This document shows, piece after piece, positions 1-8,582 of a stretch of 48,025 nt of DNA. A program made the position numbers and the translations under genes. The notes under the pieces are model-generated. The model did not search any database. It had not been told where the DNA came from and saw nothing but the letters and a program-made list of their open reading frames with translations. Origin of the DNA: Saprospiraceae bacterium (GTDB taxonomy: Bacteria; Bacteroidota; Bacteroidia; Chitinophagales; Saprospiraceae); contig JAIXOO010000080.1 of NCBI GenBank assembly GCA_027486765.1, positions 1 through 48,025 on the forward strand, given 5' to 3'. Every line of letters starts with the position of its first letter. Within the stretch, counting starts at the first letter, position 1.

Positions 1-921
1 GCGCTGGTCGGTTTCATCGAGTGCAAATGAAAACAGTTTTGCCGTTTCTTCCAGGTGGGCACTTTGCCCCAGGCGGGCACCGATGATGATGCCACCTACT
101 TCCGCTTGCTCAAGAATGTACTTACCCGCAACTGTGGCAATGGATACCCCATGTTTCTGGGCGACCTGATGCACTACGGCCAACAATTGTTGAAACCTGG
201 CCCAGCCCCCGGTGGTATCGATGAACCGTTTGTACTTCATTTGCGACCAGGTCGCGCCAGTTTCCAGGGATGGCTCAGGTTGATTGAGCCATTTTTCCGA
301 AAAAAAGCCACCGGCCAGTACCCCAAAGGCGAGAATTTTTACGCCATATTCCCGGCAAACCTCCGTCATTTCCCGGGATGCCCGGCCATCCAGCAAGGAA
401 AAACAAACCTGATTGGAGACAATCGGTATCCCGGTAGCGCAGGCCATGCGCACATGAGCAGCATCAAAATTGGTCAAGCCCAGGTGTTTGATCAAACCTT
501 CTTCTTGCAGTTCTTGCAGCCAGAATAGCTGATCCAGCCAAACCGGATCCGGGTAGTGCCAACAGTGGTACTGCAACAGATCGATCGACGCTACCTGCAA
601 ACGATCCAGGGAAAGTTGGATGGCTGCGCGGGTTTCCACTTTGCTTGATTTTCCGGGTTTTGGCACCCATTTGGTACACAATTGCGCCTGTTTCCCCAGG
701 GGATGCTGGCGCTGGAATGTTCCAGCAATCACTTCAGCGGACCCGTAATGATCGGCCATATCGAAGGTAGTCAATCCGGCTTCCACATAAGGTGCCATGG
801 CTTCGGCGGTAGCCAGTGGGTCTAAGGTAGTACCTTCTTTTTCCATGTCGGCAATCTGCCATAGGCCGGTAAGTACACGTGAGATGTGAAGGTCAGGAGC
901 GAGTTGGATCTTAGGAATCAT
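1..921 (-). CDS. Aldo/keto reductase (3' end beyond the window)
   Basis: An open frame runs leftward from an ATG at 921 off the window edge, giving 307 codons without a stop. The product belongs to the aldo/keto reductase superfamily: NAD(P)H-dependent carbonyl reduction on a TIM barrel in the cytoplasm. The catalytic tetrad is visible in order: Asp54 and Tyr59 in TTFDMADHYGSAE, Lys84 in LCTKWVP and His119 in DLLQYHCWHY. The later segments LGLTNFDAAHV and IPIVSNQVCFSLLD are also typical of the family. The start overlaps the stop of the upstream transporter gene by 4 bases (ATGA), which suggests translational coupling, so the substrate may be linked to what the transporter imports. Substrate is not predictable; plant L-galactose dehydrogenase-like members are the nearest type I can think of. 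The C-terminus is not in the window. Confidence 0.9.
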   Translation of the reverse strand, partial: MIPKIQLAPDLHISRVLTGLWQIADMEKEGTTLDPLATAEAMAPYVEAGLTTFDMADHYGSAEVIAGTFQRQHPLGKQAQLCTKWVPKPGKSSKVETRAAIQLSLDRLQVASIDLLQYHCWHYPDPVWLDQLFWLQELQEEGLIKHLGLTNFDAAHVRMACATGIPIVSNQVCFSLLDGRASREMTEVCREYGVKILAFGVLAGGFFSEKWLNQPEPSLETGATWSQMKYKRFIDTTGGWARFQQLLAVVHQVAQKHGVSIATVAGKYILEQAEVGGIIIGARLGQSAHLEETAKLFSFALDETDQR

Positions 922-2381
922 GGTTGGTCATTTATAAGCGTATTCGGGGTTCGCCTGGAAAAAAAGGTGATGTATCCCCAATATAAGGAGGCAAGCGCCA
1001 TGACAATCCCCCAGATCGGGGTAGAATGAAAATACCAGGCGTCTACCCTTGCGTTCAGGTCTTTATAGGTATGAATCGCCAGGAAAAAGGCAATCACCAG
1101 GGCGCCTGTCCAGCCGATGATTTTGCGCTGGGTCGGATTTTTAACCATTTTGATTTGGGCAGCCAGTGCTGGGTTTACCCGGTCAATACTAATCAGGGCA
1201 ATACAAATCAGCAAGAAATTCACCATCATGGAGGTGACCATTATGTCGATTCCCAAAAAGAAATCACCGGCAAAATGGCTCCCCAGGATACCGACCGTTG
1301 CTACTCCGCCACTGATGAGTATAGCCACGTAGGGCGTTTGATGCCGGGGGTGCAAAGTGGTGATTGATTTGGGAAAGATACCGTCTTCTGACCAGGCAAA
1401 AAGCAAACGGGACACGGAAAGCAACATTGCTGGCAAATCATTGGTCAGCGCAACGGCAGCTCCGGCTACAATCGCCACCGATAAACCGGACGGCAGCAGG
1501 TAACTCAACATCCCCGGAGCACTAATGTCTTTGGTTTGCGCCTCAGCAGCTACAAAAGACCAGGGAATGGCGTGGTATACCGCCCCCGTGAAAAGCAAGT
1601 AATAAATCCCCACCACGAGAATGGTCAGGGCAATGGCCAGCGGCAGGTTTCGATCCGGGTTTTTCGCCTCTCCACCAGCTTGGGCGATGCTTTCAAACCC
1701 GATAAAACTGGCAAACATCAGCGAGGAGGCCGAAAGAAAGGTCAACAAATCAAAAGAAGCATCGCCATTCAGATCGAATGTCCGGCCTTCTTTTTGCGCC
1801 AACGCCAATAAAAAATCCTGTTGAGAAAAACTGAATCCGGCAATGATGACGATACTCCCCAGCAAAAACATCAATAGCATCAAGGGGATAACTGTGCGCT
1901 CATAAAATTTTCCTCCCCGAATATTCACCCAGGCAAAAAACCAAAGCAAAGCAAGCGCGAGTCCAACCCGAACAAAACCAGTGTCCAGGGCTTCTGCCCC
2001 GCTCGTCCAGTTCAGGGTCAAGGCGACGTCGCGAAAAAAGGGAACAATCATGTACGCCACTACCCCGATGACAATGGAAAGTCCAAACCACTGTGAAAAG
2101 CTGGCCACAAATCCCAGATAGGAGTTCAAACCCCGGCTTACGTAAAGGTAGCTGCCTCCCGCGCGAGGCATAGCTGTTGCCAAAAGAGCATAGGCTATTG
2201 CTGCCAGCAAGGCGGGTAAGGCCGCAAACATGAATGCAGGCAATACATAGGGGCCAATCCCCGGTACATTGCGCTGGATCATAAAAGGCATGATGTTAAT
2301 GGAGGCCCCAATCATTGAACATACGCCGGTGGCGATCAAGCCCATTAACCCAAGTTTTCGGCTTAGGGGGGTATTGGTCAT
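918..2381 (-). CDS. APC superfamily amino acid permease
   Basis: The 487-aa product is an integral inner-membrane protein with about 12 hydrophobic segments. It starts with the family-typical first helix (LMGLIATGVCSMIGASIN) and continues with RAGGSYLYVSRGLN, a pattern of the amino acid/polyamine/organocation permeases, in which helix 1 (GxxIGxGI-like) contacts the substrate amino and carboxyl groups. Other family landmarks are FIGFESIAQAGGEAKNPDRN around residues 225-245 and the helix with LPAMLLSVSRLLFAWSEDG. Length fits the family. It probably imports an amino acid or related compound by cation symport or exchange; the substrate cannot be read from the sequence. It forms a two-gene unit with the downstream aldo/keto reductase, the genes overlapping by 4 bases. 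A weak -7-like box (TATATTGC, 2395-2402, minus strand) lies just upstream of the start. Confidence 0.9.
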   Translation of the reverse strand: MTNTPLSRKLGLMGLIATGVCSMIGASINIMPFMIQRNVPGIGPYVLPAFMFAALPALLAAIAYALLATAMPRAGGSYLYVSRGLNSYLGFVASFSQWFGLSIVIGVVAYMIVPFFRDVALTLNWTSGAEALDTGFVRVGLALALLWFFAWVNIRGGKFYERTVIPLMLLMFLLGSIVIIAGFSFSQQDFLLALAQKEGRTFDLNGDASFDLLTFLSASSLMFASFIGFESIAQAGGEAKNPDRNLPLAIALTILVVGIYYLLFTGAVYHAIPWSFVAAEAQTKDISAPGMLSYLLPSGLSVAIVAGAAVALTNDLPAMLLSVSRLLFAWSEDGIFPKSITTLHPRHQTPYVAILISGGVATVGILGSHFAGDFFLGIDIMVTSMMVNFLLICIALISIDRVNPALAAQIKMVKNPTQRKIIGWTGALVIAFFLAIHTYKDLNARVDAWYFHSTPIWGIVMALASLYWGYITFFSRRTPNTLINDQP

Positions 2382-2488
2382 GTGTTTTTTTCAAGCAATA
2401 TAAGGAACGGGTTCAGAATAAAGTAACAATTTGACCGGACTCTTTGCCGCAAGGTTCAGAACCTAGCTCTTTGGGATAAATCCCTTTC

Positions 2489-2623
2489 GAGTGACGAGTT
2501 AAGAGTACATGACTTTTGAGTTTTGAAGTGAGCTGCCGCAGTAGCTTAGACCAAGGCGGTGTCTAAGTCGCTGCGGCAGCTCACTTCAAAACTCAAAAGT
2601 CATGTACTCGGAACTCGTCACTC
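2489..2623. repeat. Long imperfect inverted repeat (63-nt arms)
   Basis: Arms 2489-2551 and 2561-2623 are complementary with 5 mismatches out of 63 and leave a 9-base loop, so transcripts could fold into a very long hairpin. It lies between the 3' end of the GH3 gene (2687-4228, minus) and the upstream region of the permease gene, which both read leftward, so it could act as a terminator. It is much longer than a normal terminator and looks more like a dispersed intergenic element: the inner 17 bases at 2564-2580 (core GTCGCTGCGGCAGC) recur exactly at 42836-42852. The rest of the 305-base gap 2382-2686 holds no convincing gene. Confidence 0.85.
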
Positions 2624-2686
2624 ATAAAAAGAAAATCATTAATTGCTTGATAATCAAGTCGCCTCATGTCTAATAATTTAGGTGCC

Positions 2687-4228
2687 TCAGCTCACCAAAC
2701 TCCTCCGCACAAACTCCTCCCAATCCCGAAACCGCTCCTTCTTCATCACCCGGGGGAATTTGTGTTGTCCGCCCATTTTGCCCTGGTGCTCGTGCCACTT
2801 GTAAAAAATGTGCACCGGGATGATTTCTACCTCCATATCGCGCAGCACGGAAGCTCGTTCCACTCGATAGTCATCGTTGATTTCTTTGAGTTTGGTATCA
2901 ATCAGGTTTTTGACTTGAGTCGCATCGCAGGGGGCATCACACCCGATGTACCATTTGTGGGCATAAAAACTCCCCACTTCTATTGCCGAAACTGTATATT
3001 CTGGAATGACCACATCCAGTTCTTCTTCTACATGCTGGACGCCATGGTTCATGTTGTCCACCGAAAGGTGTTCGCCACAAATGCTGAGGTAGTGTTTGGT
3101 GCGGCCCGTGATGATCACTTCGGAGCGGCGTTTGTCCGTAAAGCGCACCGTGTCGCCGATGAGGTAGCGCCAGGCCCCCCCACAGGTACTGATGAGCATG
3201 GCGTAATCCTCGCCCTCTTTCACTTCGTCGATGCTGAGGGTTTGGATATTGGCGCGGAGGTTGCCTTCTGTGTCAAAGTTGTTTTCGTTAAAAGGCACAA
3301 ACTCATAAAAGATACCGTTGTCGATCATCAGGTGCATGGCGTTGGTTTCCGAGCGATCCTGAATGGCCATGAAGCCCTCCGAGGCCAGATACGAATCCAT
3401 GTAAACCAGGGGGCGCGCCATCAGTCGTTCAAAGCCCTTGCGGTAGGGTTCAAAATGGATGCCACCGTGTACACAAACCGAGAGGTTGGGCCAGATGTCG
3501 TGGATGGTTTTGACCCCGTGGTATTCGATGATTTTTTCCATCATCAATTGCAACCAGGAAGGAATACCTACGATAAAACCCACGTCCCAATTGGGGGCAT
3601 TTTTGGCAATCTCGGCGATCCGTTCGTCCCAACTGCGGATGCTGGCAATGCGGTTGCCTGGCTTGTAATAAGAGCGCAACCAAAAAGGTGGCCGACTGGC
3701 GTTGATGCCACTCAAGTCACCGGCAAAATAGCCATTGCCCTGTTCGAGGTCAGTAGAACCGCCCAGCATCATCATGTCTTTGGTGAAAATATCTGGATCG
3801 AGGTTGAAGCGGGAAAGGGCAAAAAACATGCGCAATCCGGCACGGCTGTTGGCTCTAAAAAGGTCTTTGGTGATCGGAATGTGTTTGCTGGGAGCGCCCG
3901 AAGTGCCCGAACTCAGCGCAAAATATTTGACGCGCCCAGGCCAGGTCACGTCTTCTACCTGGTTGAGGGTCATGTGCCACCAACGGTCGTAGAGGGTATT
4001 GTAATCAAAGGTTGGTACACTTTGTTTGAATGCCTCAATCGGGTTGCTGCTATTGAGGATGTCGTTGAACTGGTAATATTGCCCAAATGCGGTATCCTGG
4101 GCTTTGCGCAACAACCAACGCAAGGTTCTGATTTGATGTTGAATGGGTTTGATGTTTTGCCCCCGACGCTTGGACAATATTTGTCCCAAACTTGCTCCTC
4201 TCTTGATTAGGGCCCCAAATATTGACAT
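2687..4228 (-). CDS. GH3-family acyl-adenylating protein (first of two)
   Basis: The 513-aa product matches the GH3 auxin-responsive family, a branch of the ANL adenylate-forming superfamily. Plant members adenylate an acyl acid and join it to an amino acid; the role of bacterial members is largely unsettled. The ATP-binding loop SSGTSGAPSKHIPIT is at residues 106-120, the second motif is YMDSYLASEGF, and the third region reads GGAWRYLIGDTVRFTD followed by GRTKHYLSICGEHLS. The C-terminal KMGGQHKFPRV segment is also typical. Length fits the family (about 500 aa). A 514-aa open frame on the opposite strand over nearly the whole gene is a shadow. A second, divergent GH3 gene lies at 14380-15879. 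The start is the first ATG, 48 bases inside a perfect minus-strand -7 box (4276-4283). Confidence 0.9.
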   Translation of the reverse strand: MSIFGALIKRGASLGQILSKRRGQNIKPIQHQIRTLRWLLRKAQDTAFGQYYQFNDILNSSNPIEAFKQSVPTFDYNTLYDRWWHMTLNQVEDVTWPGRVKYFALSSGTSGAPSKHIPITKDLFRANSRAGLRMFFALSRFNLDPDIFTKDMMMLGGSTDLEQGNGYFAGDLSGINASRPPFWLRSYYKPGNRIASIRSWDERIAEIAKNAPNWDVGFIVGIPSWLQLMMEKIIEYHGVKTIHDIWPNLSVCVHGGIHFEPYRKGFERLMARPLVYMDSYLASEGFMAIQDRSETNAMHLMIDNGIFYEFVPFNENNFDTEGNLRANIQTLSIDEVKEGEDYAMLISTCGGAWRYLIGDTVRFTDKRRSEVIITGRTKHYLSICGEHLSVDNMNHGVQHVEEELDVVIPEYTVSAIEVGSFYAHKWYIGCDAPCDATQVKNLIDTKLKEINDDYRVERASVLRDMEVEIIPVHIFYKWHEHQGKMGGQHKFPRVMKKERFRDWEEFVRRSLVS

Positions 4229-4275
4229 ACTGATTTGGTTTTAGATCGCAAGCGATTACCCCGTTATGGGGCTCA

Positions 4276-4283
4276 CAAAGGTA
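4276..4283 (-). promoter_or_regulatory. Bacteroidota -7 promoter box for the GH3 gene
   Basis: Read on the minus strand this is TACCTTTG, an exact match to the Bacteroidota primary sigma factor -7 consensus TAnnTTTG, 48 bases upstream of the GH3 start at 4228. No clear -33 TTG is seen at the usual 19-23 base spacing, so the call rests on the -7 box and position alone. Confidence 0.5.
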
Positions 4284-4290
4284 CATAGTT

Positions 4291-4326
4291 ATTTGGGATT
4301 TCGGATCGGCGATTTGGGATTTGGAT
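4291..4326. repeat. Short GATTTGGGATTTCGG-type quasi-repeat
   Basis: The 4229-4542 gap contains a tract built from repeated GATTTGGGATTT and GGATTTCGGATCGG units. The same word family (GGATTTCGGATTTCGG) forms the arms of the inverted repeat at 41526-41636, so it looks like a recurring intergenic sequence of this genome. Apart from this tract and two divergent promoters I see nothing else in the gap. Confidence 0.5.
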
Positions 4327-4423
4327 GGCTAATGGATTGAAAATTGGCTTTGAGCACCATTCTGTAATGCTGAGATTTAACGAACAAAGTGTCTTTTTTT
4401 TTACTTAAAAATAAAGCATGTAA

Positions 4424-4455
4424 ATTGTTTAATTAGCTTGAATAAGTTATTTTTG
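4424..4455 (+). promoter_or_regulatory. Bacteroidota promoter (-33 ATTG, -7 TATTTTTG)
   Basis: ATTG at 4424-4427 and TATTTTTG at 4448-4455 are separated by 20 bases, a good match to the Bacteroidota TTTG-N19-23-TAnnTTTG pattern. Transcription would begin near 4462. This lies downstream of the first possible ATG of the following frame (4438) and so argues for the internal start at 4543. Confidence 0.6.
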
Positions 4456-4542
4456 TATCAACAAAATCGATGGCGTACAAGAGAAAATTATCAGACTTCT
4501 TATTTTACCAAGCCAATTTGGCGTTCCCAAAACCTTTATGCC

Positions 4543-4758
4543 ATGTCAAAAACTCCGTTAACCCGTTATGAGCTTGCTCGTGCCTATGGCATTAGTATTC
4601 GTACTTTTTACAATTGGTCAAAAGAACTACAAATCACCGCAAATCGTCGCCTATCCATCATTGATTGTGAATTGATTTTTGAGAAATACGGTAAGCCTGC
4701 TGGGATATGGGAAGTACCGGAGCCCAAGCACTTAGAACGTAAAAGCATAAGCCACTGA
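4543..4758 (+). CDS. Small helix-turn-helix protein
   Basis: The 71-aa product starts MSKTPLTRYELARAYGIS and contains a compact helix-turn-helix (YELARAYGISIRTFYNWSKEL, residues about 9-28), like the MerR/excisionase-type short DNA-binding domains found in many Bacteroidota. The rest (LSIIDCELIFEKYGKPAGIW) is short and charged. The frame is open back to 4438, but the promoter at 4424-4455 would start transcription inside that extension, so I take the ATG at 4543. Its last 27 bases overlap the 3' end of the convergent TonB receptor gene. The target DNA is unknown; without mobility genes nearby it is more likely a small regulator than an excisionase. Confidence 0.6.
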   Translation: MSKTPLTRYELARAYGISIRTFYNWSKELQITANRRLSIIDCELIFEKYGKPAGIWEVPEPKHLERKSISH

Positions 4759-7089
4759 AGGAATAATTGGTAAAAAACTCCTCACAACATACTGCTGGGT
4801 AGTAGACACTTCTGCTACTCCATTCACTACACGAACCTGTTCAACATTTTCATATTGAGCATGGTATGGATTTTGGCGATTGTAAAAATTAAAAATGCTG
4901 ATCGTCCAGGTTCGACTTTTGTTGTTGAGCTTTAGTTTGGTGTGGTGGATGGCCAAATCCCCCCGGTGATAAACTGCCAGACGAGCATTGTTTTTAGCAG
5001 TATAAATAAAAACATAACGATTGCCCTCAAAACCAGCTTCCTCAGGATAAGGAATGGCTGCAGTCGGCAAGGTGACGGGAAAACCGGAGCGCAAATAGGC
5101 ATTTAAGGCAAAACTCCAGCCTTTTGAAGCAGTAAAAATGGCACTAAGGGATAAATTGTGTAGAGCATCGAAGGCAAAGGGGTAAGCCTTACCATTGTTC
5201 AGATTCGTGAACAGGTTGGTCGTTTTAGACAAAGTATAAGCCAGGGAAAAATCCAGCTTGTCGCTTCTTTTTTGCAAAAAAAGCTCAATGCCCTTCGAAG
5301 TAGAGGTACCATTTGTAGTGAACAGCTCACGGTAAGTTTTGGCATAATCCAACAAGAAGGAACTTCCTTCTGAAAAATCGATAATGCCACGGGTCTTTTT
5401 GTGGTAAAGCTCCAATGACACCGTTAGATTGTGTTGGGTTTTGAACAATAAACCTCCTACAATCTGGCTGGCTGATTGGGGCGGCACATCGCTCGTACTC
5501 GGAATCCAAAGATCGTTTTGAAAGCGCAGCCCCGCTTGGCTAATTAAGTGAATAAACTGGTTCATGCGGTTGTAGCCAGCTCGCAATTGTAGGTTGTGGA
5601 GCAAACGATAGCTAATGTTGAAGCGCGGCTCAAACCGCCAAAAGCTGGTCTCTTGGCGGTACATTGCCAGGCGCAGCCCAGCATTGAGCGTCAGACGGGA
5701 AGATAATTTGAATTCATCTTCGGCAAAAAGACTCAAGTTGTGGGCACGGATTCTTTCTTGCGTTTCTTCAAGAAAAAGGGAATCCAGGCTCGCTGTTTCT
5801 TTAAAAATGGAGCGAGGAAAAAAGCGTTGCCGGTTGATGTCCACTCCCAAACGCAGGTAATGTTGTGGGGCAGCCAAAAAGTCGAGTTGCGACCGGAAGG
5901 CCAACTCGTTTAACCCGGAGCTATAACGAAACAGGTTGCGTCCGATCAGGCTATCGCTGGATTCTTCCCGGCTATTGAATTGATTGGTGTAATTGAATTT
6001 GGTGGCATAAACGGTCGTATTCCAAAACATTTTGGCATTGAGGATACGGTTGTAGCGCAACGAAGTGGTAAGGTTGCCCCAATTGAGTCGGGTGCCTTGT
6101 TGGAGATTGGGATAAGATTGATTGTTGATCCGAAATTGATCGCTGCCCGTGTAAAAACTCCAGTACAATTGATCTTTACTGGAAAGTTTCCAACTCAATT
6201 TTCCGTTTAAATCGCTCATCCCATAGCCAAAAAACTGGGATGATTTGCCGCTGTTGTAATCCCAGCGCGTGGGCAGTAGAATTAAATCGAGGTAAGAAGT
6301 GCGCGCTGAGAGCAAAAAACCGATTTTGTCCTTTACAATAGGGCCATTGATGGAAAATTTGGAAGAAACCAACCCAATACTGGCTTCTCCATTCAATTGA
6401 TTGGTGGAACCTTCTTTGCTCACGATGTCCAATACTGAAGACAAGCGGCCACCATAACGCGCTGGGATTCCCCCTTTGATCAGCTCAGCTTTTTTTATAA
6501 TATCGGGGTTGAAAACGGACAAAAAGCCAAAGAGGTGATTCGGATTATAAACCGGAGCACCGTCCAGCAGAATCAAGTTTTGATCGGTACTGCCGCCCCG
6601 AACGTAAAGCCCTGCCGAACCTTCGTTGCCATTGCTCACTCCAGGGGTGAGTGCAAAGGCTTTGATGATGTCGGCTTCACCCATCAATGAGGGGAGCATT
6701 TTGACGGTTTGCCCATTCAGTACAATACTACTGATTTGTTGAACATCCAATAAAGCTGCTTTGGAGGCTACTATTTTCACTTCGTCAAGCGTTTGAGGTG
6801 CTAAAAAGACATTGATTATCGTGTCGCGGTGGGCAAAGAAACGGAAGACCTGGGGGACATGGCCTACGTAGGAAAATTTCAGAATTATGGGCTGATTGAC
6901 CCGAGCGCTTAAGCTATAAAACCCATAAGTATTGCTCAAATTTGCTTGCCCTCGTAGCGAATCTACTACACTGGCCTGTAGCAAGGGTTCGCCTCGTGAG
7001 TCGAAAATTTGTCCGCTGATGTTGATGTTTTGTCCTTGAATACAATGGGGCAGTAAAAATAGCATTGGGATGAAGAGGACGAGTCTCAT
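4732..7089 (-). CDS. TonB-dependent outer-membrane receptor
   Basis: The 785-aa product is a ligand-gated outer-membrane importer powered by TonB. A signal peptide (MRLVLFIPMLFLLPHCIQG) is followed by a carboxypeptidase-regulatory-like beta-sandwich typical of Bacteroidota receptors (ISGQIFDSRGEPLLQASVVD), then a plug domain (LPSLMGEADIIKAFALTPGV; GLYVRGGSTDQNLILLDGAPVYNP; FNPDIIKKAELIKGGIPARYGGR) and a C-terminal barrel ending in an aromatic residue. The frame can be extended to a TTG at 7098, but the ATG at 7089 gives the cleaner signal peptide and sits 1 base after the stop of the DUF4249 gene, with which it forms an operon. The substrate is not evident; it is shorter than SusC proteins, and no SusD is present, so a siderophore, metal complex or small peptide fits better than a glycan. 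Confidence 0.9.
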   Translation of the reverse strand: MRLVLFIPMLFLLPHCIQGQNINISGQIFDSRGEPLLQASVVDSLRGQANLSNTYGFYSLSARVNQPIILKFSYVGHVPQVFRFFAHRDTIINVFLAPQTLDEVKIVASKAALLDVQQISSIVLNGQTVKMLPSLMGEADIIKAFALTPGVSNGNEGSAGLYVRGGSTDQNLILLDGAPVYNPNHLFGFLSVFNPDIIKKAELIKGGIPARYGGRLSSVLDIVSKEGSTNQLNGEASIGLVSSKFSINGPIVKDKIGFLLSARTSYLDLILLPTRWDYNSGKSSQFFGYGMSDLNGKLSWKLSSKDQLYWSFYTGSDQFRINNQSYPNLQQGTRLNWGNLTTSLRYNRILNAKMFWNTTVYATKFNYTNQFNSREESSDSLIGRNLFRYSSGLNELAFRSQLDFLAAPQHYLRLGVDINRQRFFPRSIFKETASLDSLFLEETQERIRAHNLSLFAEDEFKLSSRLTLNAGLRLAMYRQETSFWRFEPRFNISYRLLHNLQLRAGYNRMNQFIHLISQAGLRFQNDLWIPSTSDVPPQSASQIVGGLLFKTQHNLTVSLELYHKKTRGIIDFSEGSSFLLDYAKTYRELFTTNGTSTSKGIELFLQKRSDKLDFSLAYTLSKTTNLFTNLNNGKAYPFAFDALHNLSLSAIFTASKGWSFALNAYLRSGFPVTLPTAAIPYPEEAGFEGNRYVFIYTAKNNARLAVYHRGDLAIHHTKLKLNNKSRTWTISIFNFYNRQNPYHAQYENVEQVRVVNGVAEVSTTQQYVVRSFLPIIPSVAYAFTF

Positions 7090-7090
7090 T

Positions 7091-7957
7091 TTATTCAACT
7101 TTCAGGATTTGGGATTGGGAATTGAAACAACCAACAAAGCCATAACCATTTTTGACCATGTCGGGCAAAAAGATGGGCTGTGCAAAAATGTCTACCGAGC
7201 TGAGGTCAGATACTGAGCGATCATGCTCAATGAATTTTTGAAAGTAGGTGGAGAGGTTTCGAGAAGGTACTGCAAAGGAAAATCGTAAACTTAATTCTTT
7301 ATCTTTTGGATAACTCGTTGTAAAAGAGCTACCATAGAGCTGGATAATATTAAGCCCAGGGAAGCAAGAAAAATCGTGGTAGTTGAAATGCTGCAAGAAG
7401 AAAATTTCGTCCATGCAGGTAGCTTCAGTTTTGATGCGCCAGGTTCCACTTTGATCAAGCGCTTCGCAGTTTAAACCCAAGTGAGCAACTTTAGGATAAG
7501 CTTCGAATTCTGCCTCTAATAAACCAACGTAGTAGTTTTGAATTTTGGCCCAGGTAGCTTTGACTGATTGGAGTTTTAACAATTCAGGCATGGTATCTGG
7601 CAGTGTCTCAATAGTTGGAAAGCCCGTTTTTTGGACAACTACAAAATAGGCATGTCCTACTTGTGGCTTCAAATTGTGTGAAGATTGATAAGTGCTTTTG
7701 TGTTGGTGCTTCAGGGTATCGATGAATTTTCCATCTTCATACAGCAGCACAATTGCATCCTGAATTCCGGTACTATCTATTTTATTGGCATCTTCAATGG
7801 GAGCACTCTTTGCTATTTTTAATGAAAAAACTTGCGCTGGGTGGAAAAAACCCCAGGCTACGAGTTTGGGCTCGTGGGGTTGTATGTTGGATTGTTCTTC
7901 GGTACATCCTAAACACACTAAAACCAGATAGGCGATCAGCTTAAAAGGAATACGCAT
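7091..7957 (-). CDS. DUF4249 family lipoprotein
   Basis: The 288-aa product has a hydrophobic N-terminus ending in a cysteine (LIAYLVLVCLGC), consistent with a lipoprotein although the lipobox is not ideal. It then shows the DUF4249 pattern: an N-terminal beta-sandwich with ASVxLYEDGK-like wording (IQDAIVLLYEDGKFIDTL) and a later YSTLHNLKPQVGHAYFV-like segment. DUF4249 proteins are encoded beside TonB-dependent receptors in Bacteroidota and are thought to be surface partners of these receptors. Here it lies directly upstream of the receptor gene with 1 base between stop and ATG. In the pairs I know the receptor usually comes first, so the order is reversed. Confidence 0.75.
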   Translation of the reverse strand: MRIPFKLIAYLVLVCLGCTEEQSNIQPHEPKLVAWGFFHPAQVFSLKIAKSAPIEDANKIDSTGIQDAIVLLYEDGKFIDTLKHQHKSTYQSSHNLKPQVGHAYFVVVQKTGFPTIETLPDTMPELLKLQSVKATWAKIQNYYVGLLEAEFEAYPKVAHLGLNCEALDQSGTWRIKTEATCMDEIFFLQHFNYHDFSCFPGLNIIQLYGSSFTTSYPKDKELSLRFSFAVPSRNLSTYFQKFIEHDRSVSDLSSVDIFAQPIFLPDMVKNGYGFVGCFNSQSQILKVE

Positions 7958-7962
7958 AAATT

Positions 7963-8517
7963 TTACTGGATATTGTTGTTTAGGAAAATTTGAAAGCCAA
8001 ACTTTATTGCCAAACTCTTTTTTTTATCTAGTGCACGGTCACTAGTAATAAAATTATATTCAAAAGACCCCTCTAATGCAATATGTTGGTTAATAAATAA
8101 ATTTACTCCACTTGCTACGGCCGCTACATTAGAGTAGTCTTTAGAAAAAGGGTTATTCGAGTCATCGGTTTTATAACGGTAATTTATTCTTTGTAATCCA
8201 AATTGTAAATAAGGAAGGATTTTTGCTTTGTGGATAGGATAATATCTACTTAGTATCCCTAATCCTATTTCCCTAGCGTTTGAGCCATTGTTATACGTAG
8301 TGGATGAAAAAATTGAACGTACTCCAAGCATAAAATGATTAGAAAGAAAAAATCCGGCATATGGATTAACACTAAAGGACGTTGAATTGAGAATACTCAA
8401 ACTATTCTGTTTCTCGAAATTCAGATTACCACCAACTACAATGGCATTTGAGGTTACTTGAGAGAAAGATTTTAGCAAACTAAAAATTAGCACTAAAGAG
8501 AGAATAACCTTTTTCAT
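7963..8517 (-). CDS. Small outer-membrane beta-barrel protein
   Basis: The 184-aa product begins with a clear signal peptide (MKKVILSLVLIFSLLKSFSQ) and continues with alternating strands typical of the small Bacteroidota outer-membrane beta-barrel proteins: SFSVNPYAGFFLSNHFMLGVR, EIGLGILSRYYP, ILPYLQFGLQR, INQHIALEGSFEYNF, LAIKFGFQIFL. The frame extends to 8571, but that extension lacks signal-peptide character and would include an intergenic hairpin, so the ATG at 8517 is chosen. It lies 5 bases upstream of the DUF4249 gene and may be cotranscribed with it. Function is unknown; such 8-10 strand barrels are structural or receptor-like. Confidence 0.75.
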   Translation of the reverse strand: MKKVILSLVLIFSLLKSFSQVTSNAIVVGGNLNFEKQNSLSILNSTSFSVNPYAGFFLSNHFMLGVRSIFSSTTYNNGSNAREIGLGILSRYYPIHKAKILPYLQFGLQRINYRYKTDDSNNPFSKDYSNVAAVASGVNLFINQHIALEGSFEYNFITSDRALDKKKSLAIKFGFQIFLNNNIQ

Positions 8518-8530
8518 ATTTGACTTTATG

Positions 8531-8563
8531 AACCCGAACCAGATGTCTCTACTGGTTCGGGTT
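8531..8563 (-). terminator. Perfect 12-bp hairpin between lipoprotein and barrel genes
   Basis: Arms 8531-8542 and 8552-8563 (AACCCGAACCAG and its complement) pair perfectly around a 9-base loop. The hairpin lies 20 bases past the stop of the lipoprotein gene 8583-9626 and just before the next start at 8517. It lacks a clear T tract, so it may be a terminator, an attenuating element or an mRNA stabiliser. Confidence 0.55.
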
Positions 8564-8582
8564 TGATGCAAAAATTAGTTTT

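Noticed and set aside
2666..4210. 514-aa open frame on the plus strand over the first GH3 gene
   Set aside because: It is the antisense shadow of a gene with clear GH3 motifs; its translation is rich in His, Val and Phe and matches no family pattern.
4438..4542. N-terminal extension of the small helix-turn-helix gene
   Set aside because: It lies upstream of the transcription start predicted from the -33/-7 promoter at 4424-4455, and the residues have no domain character.
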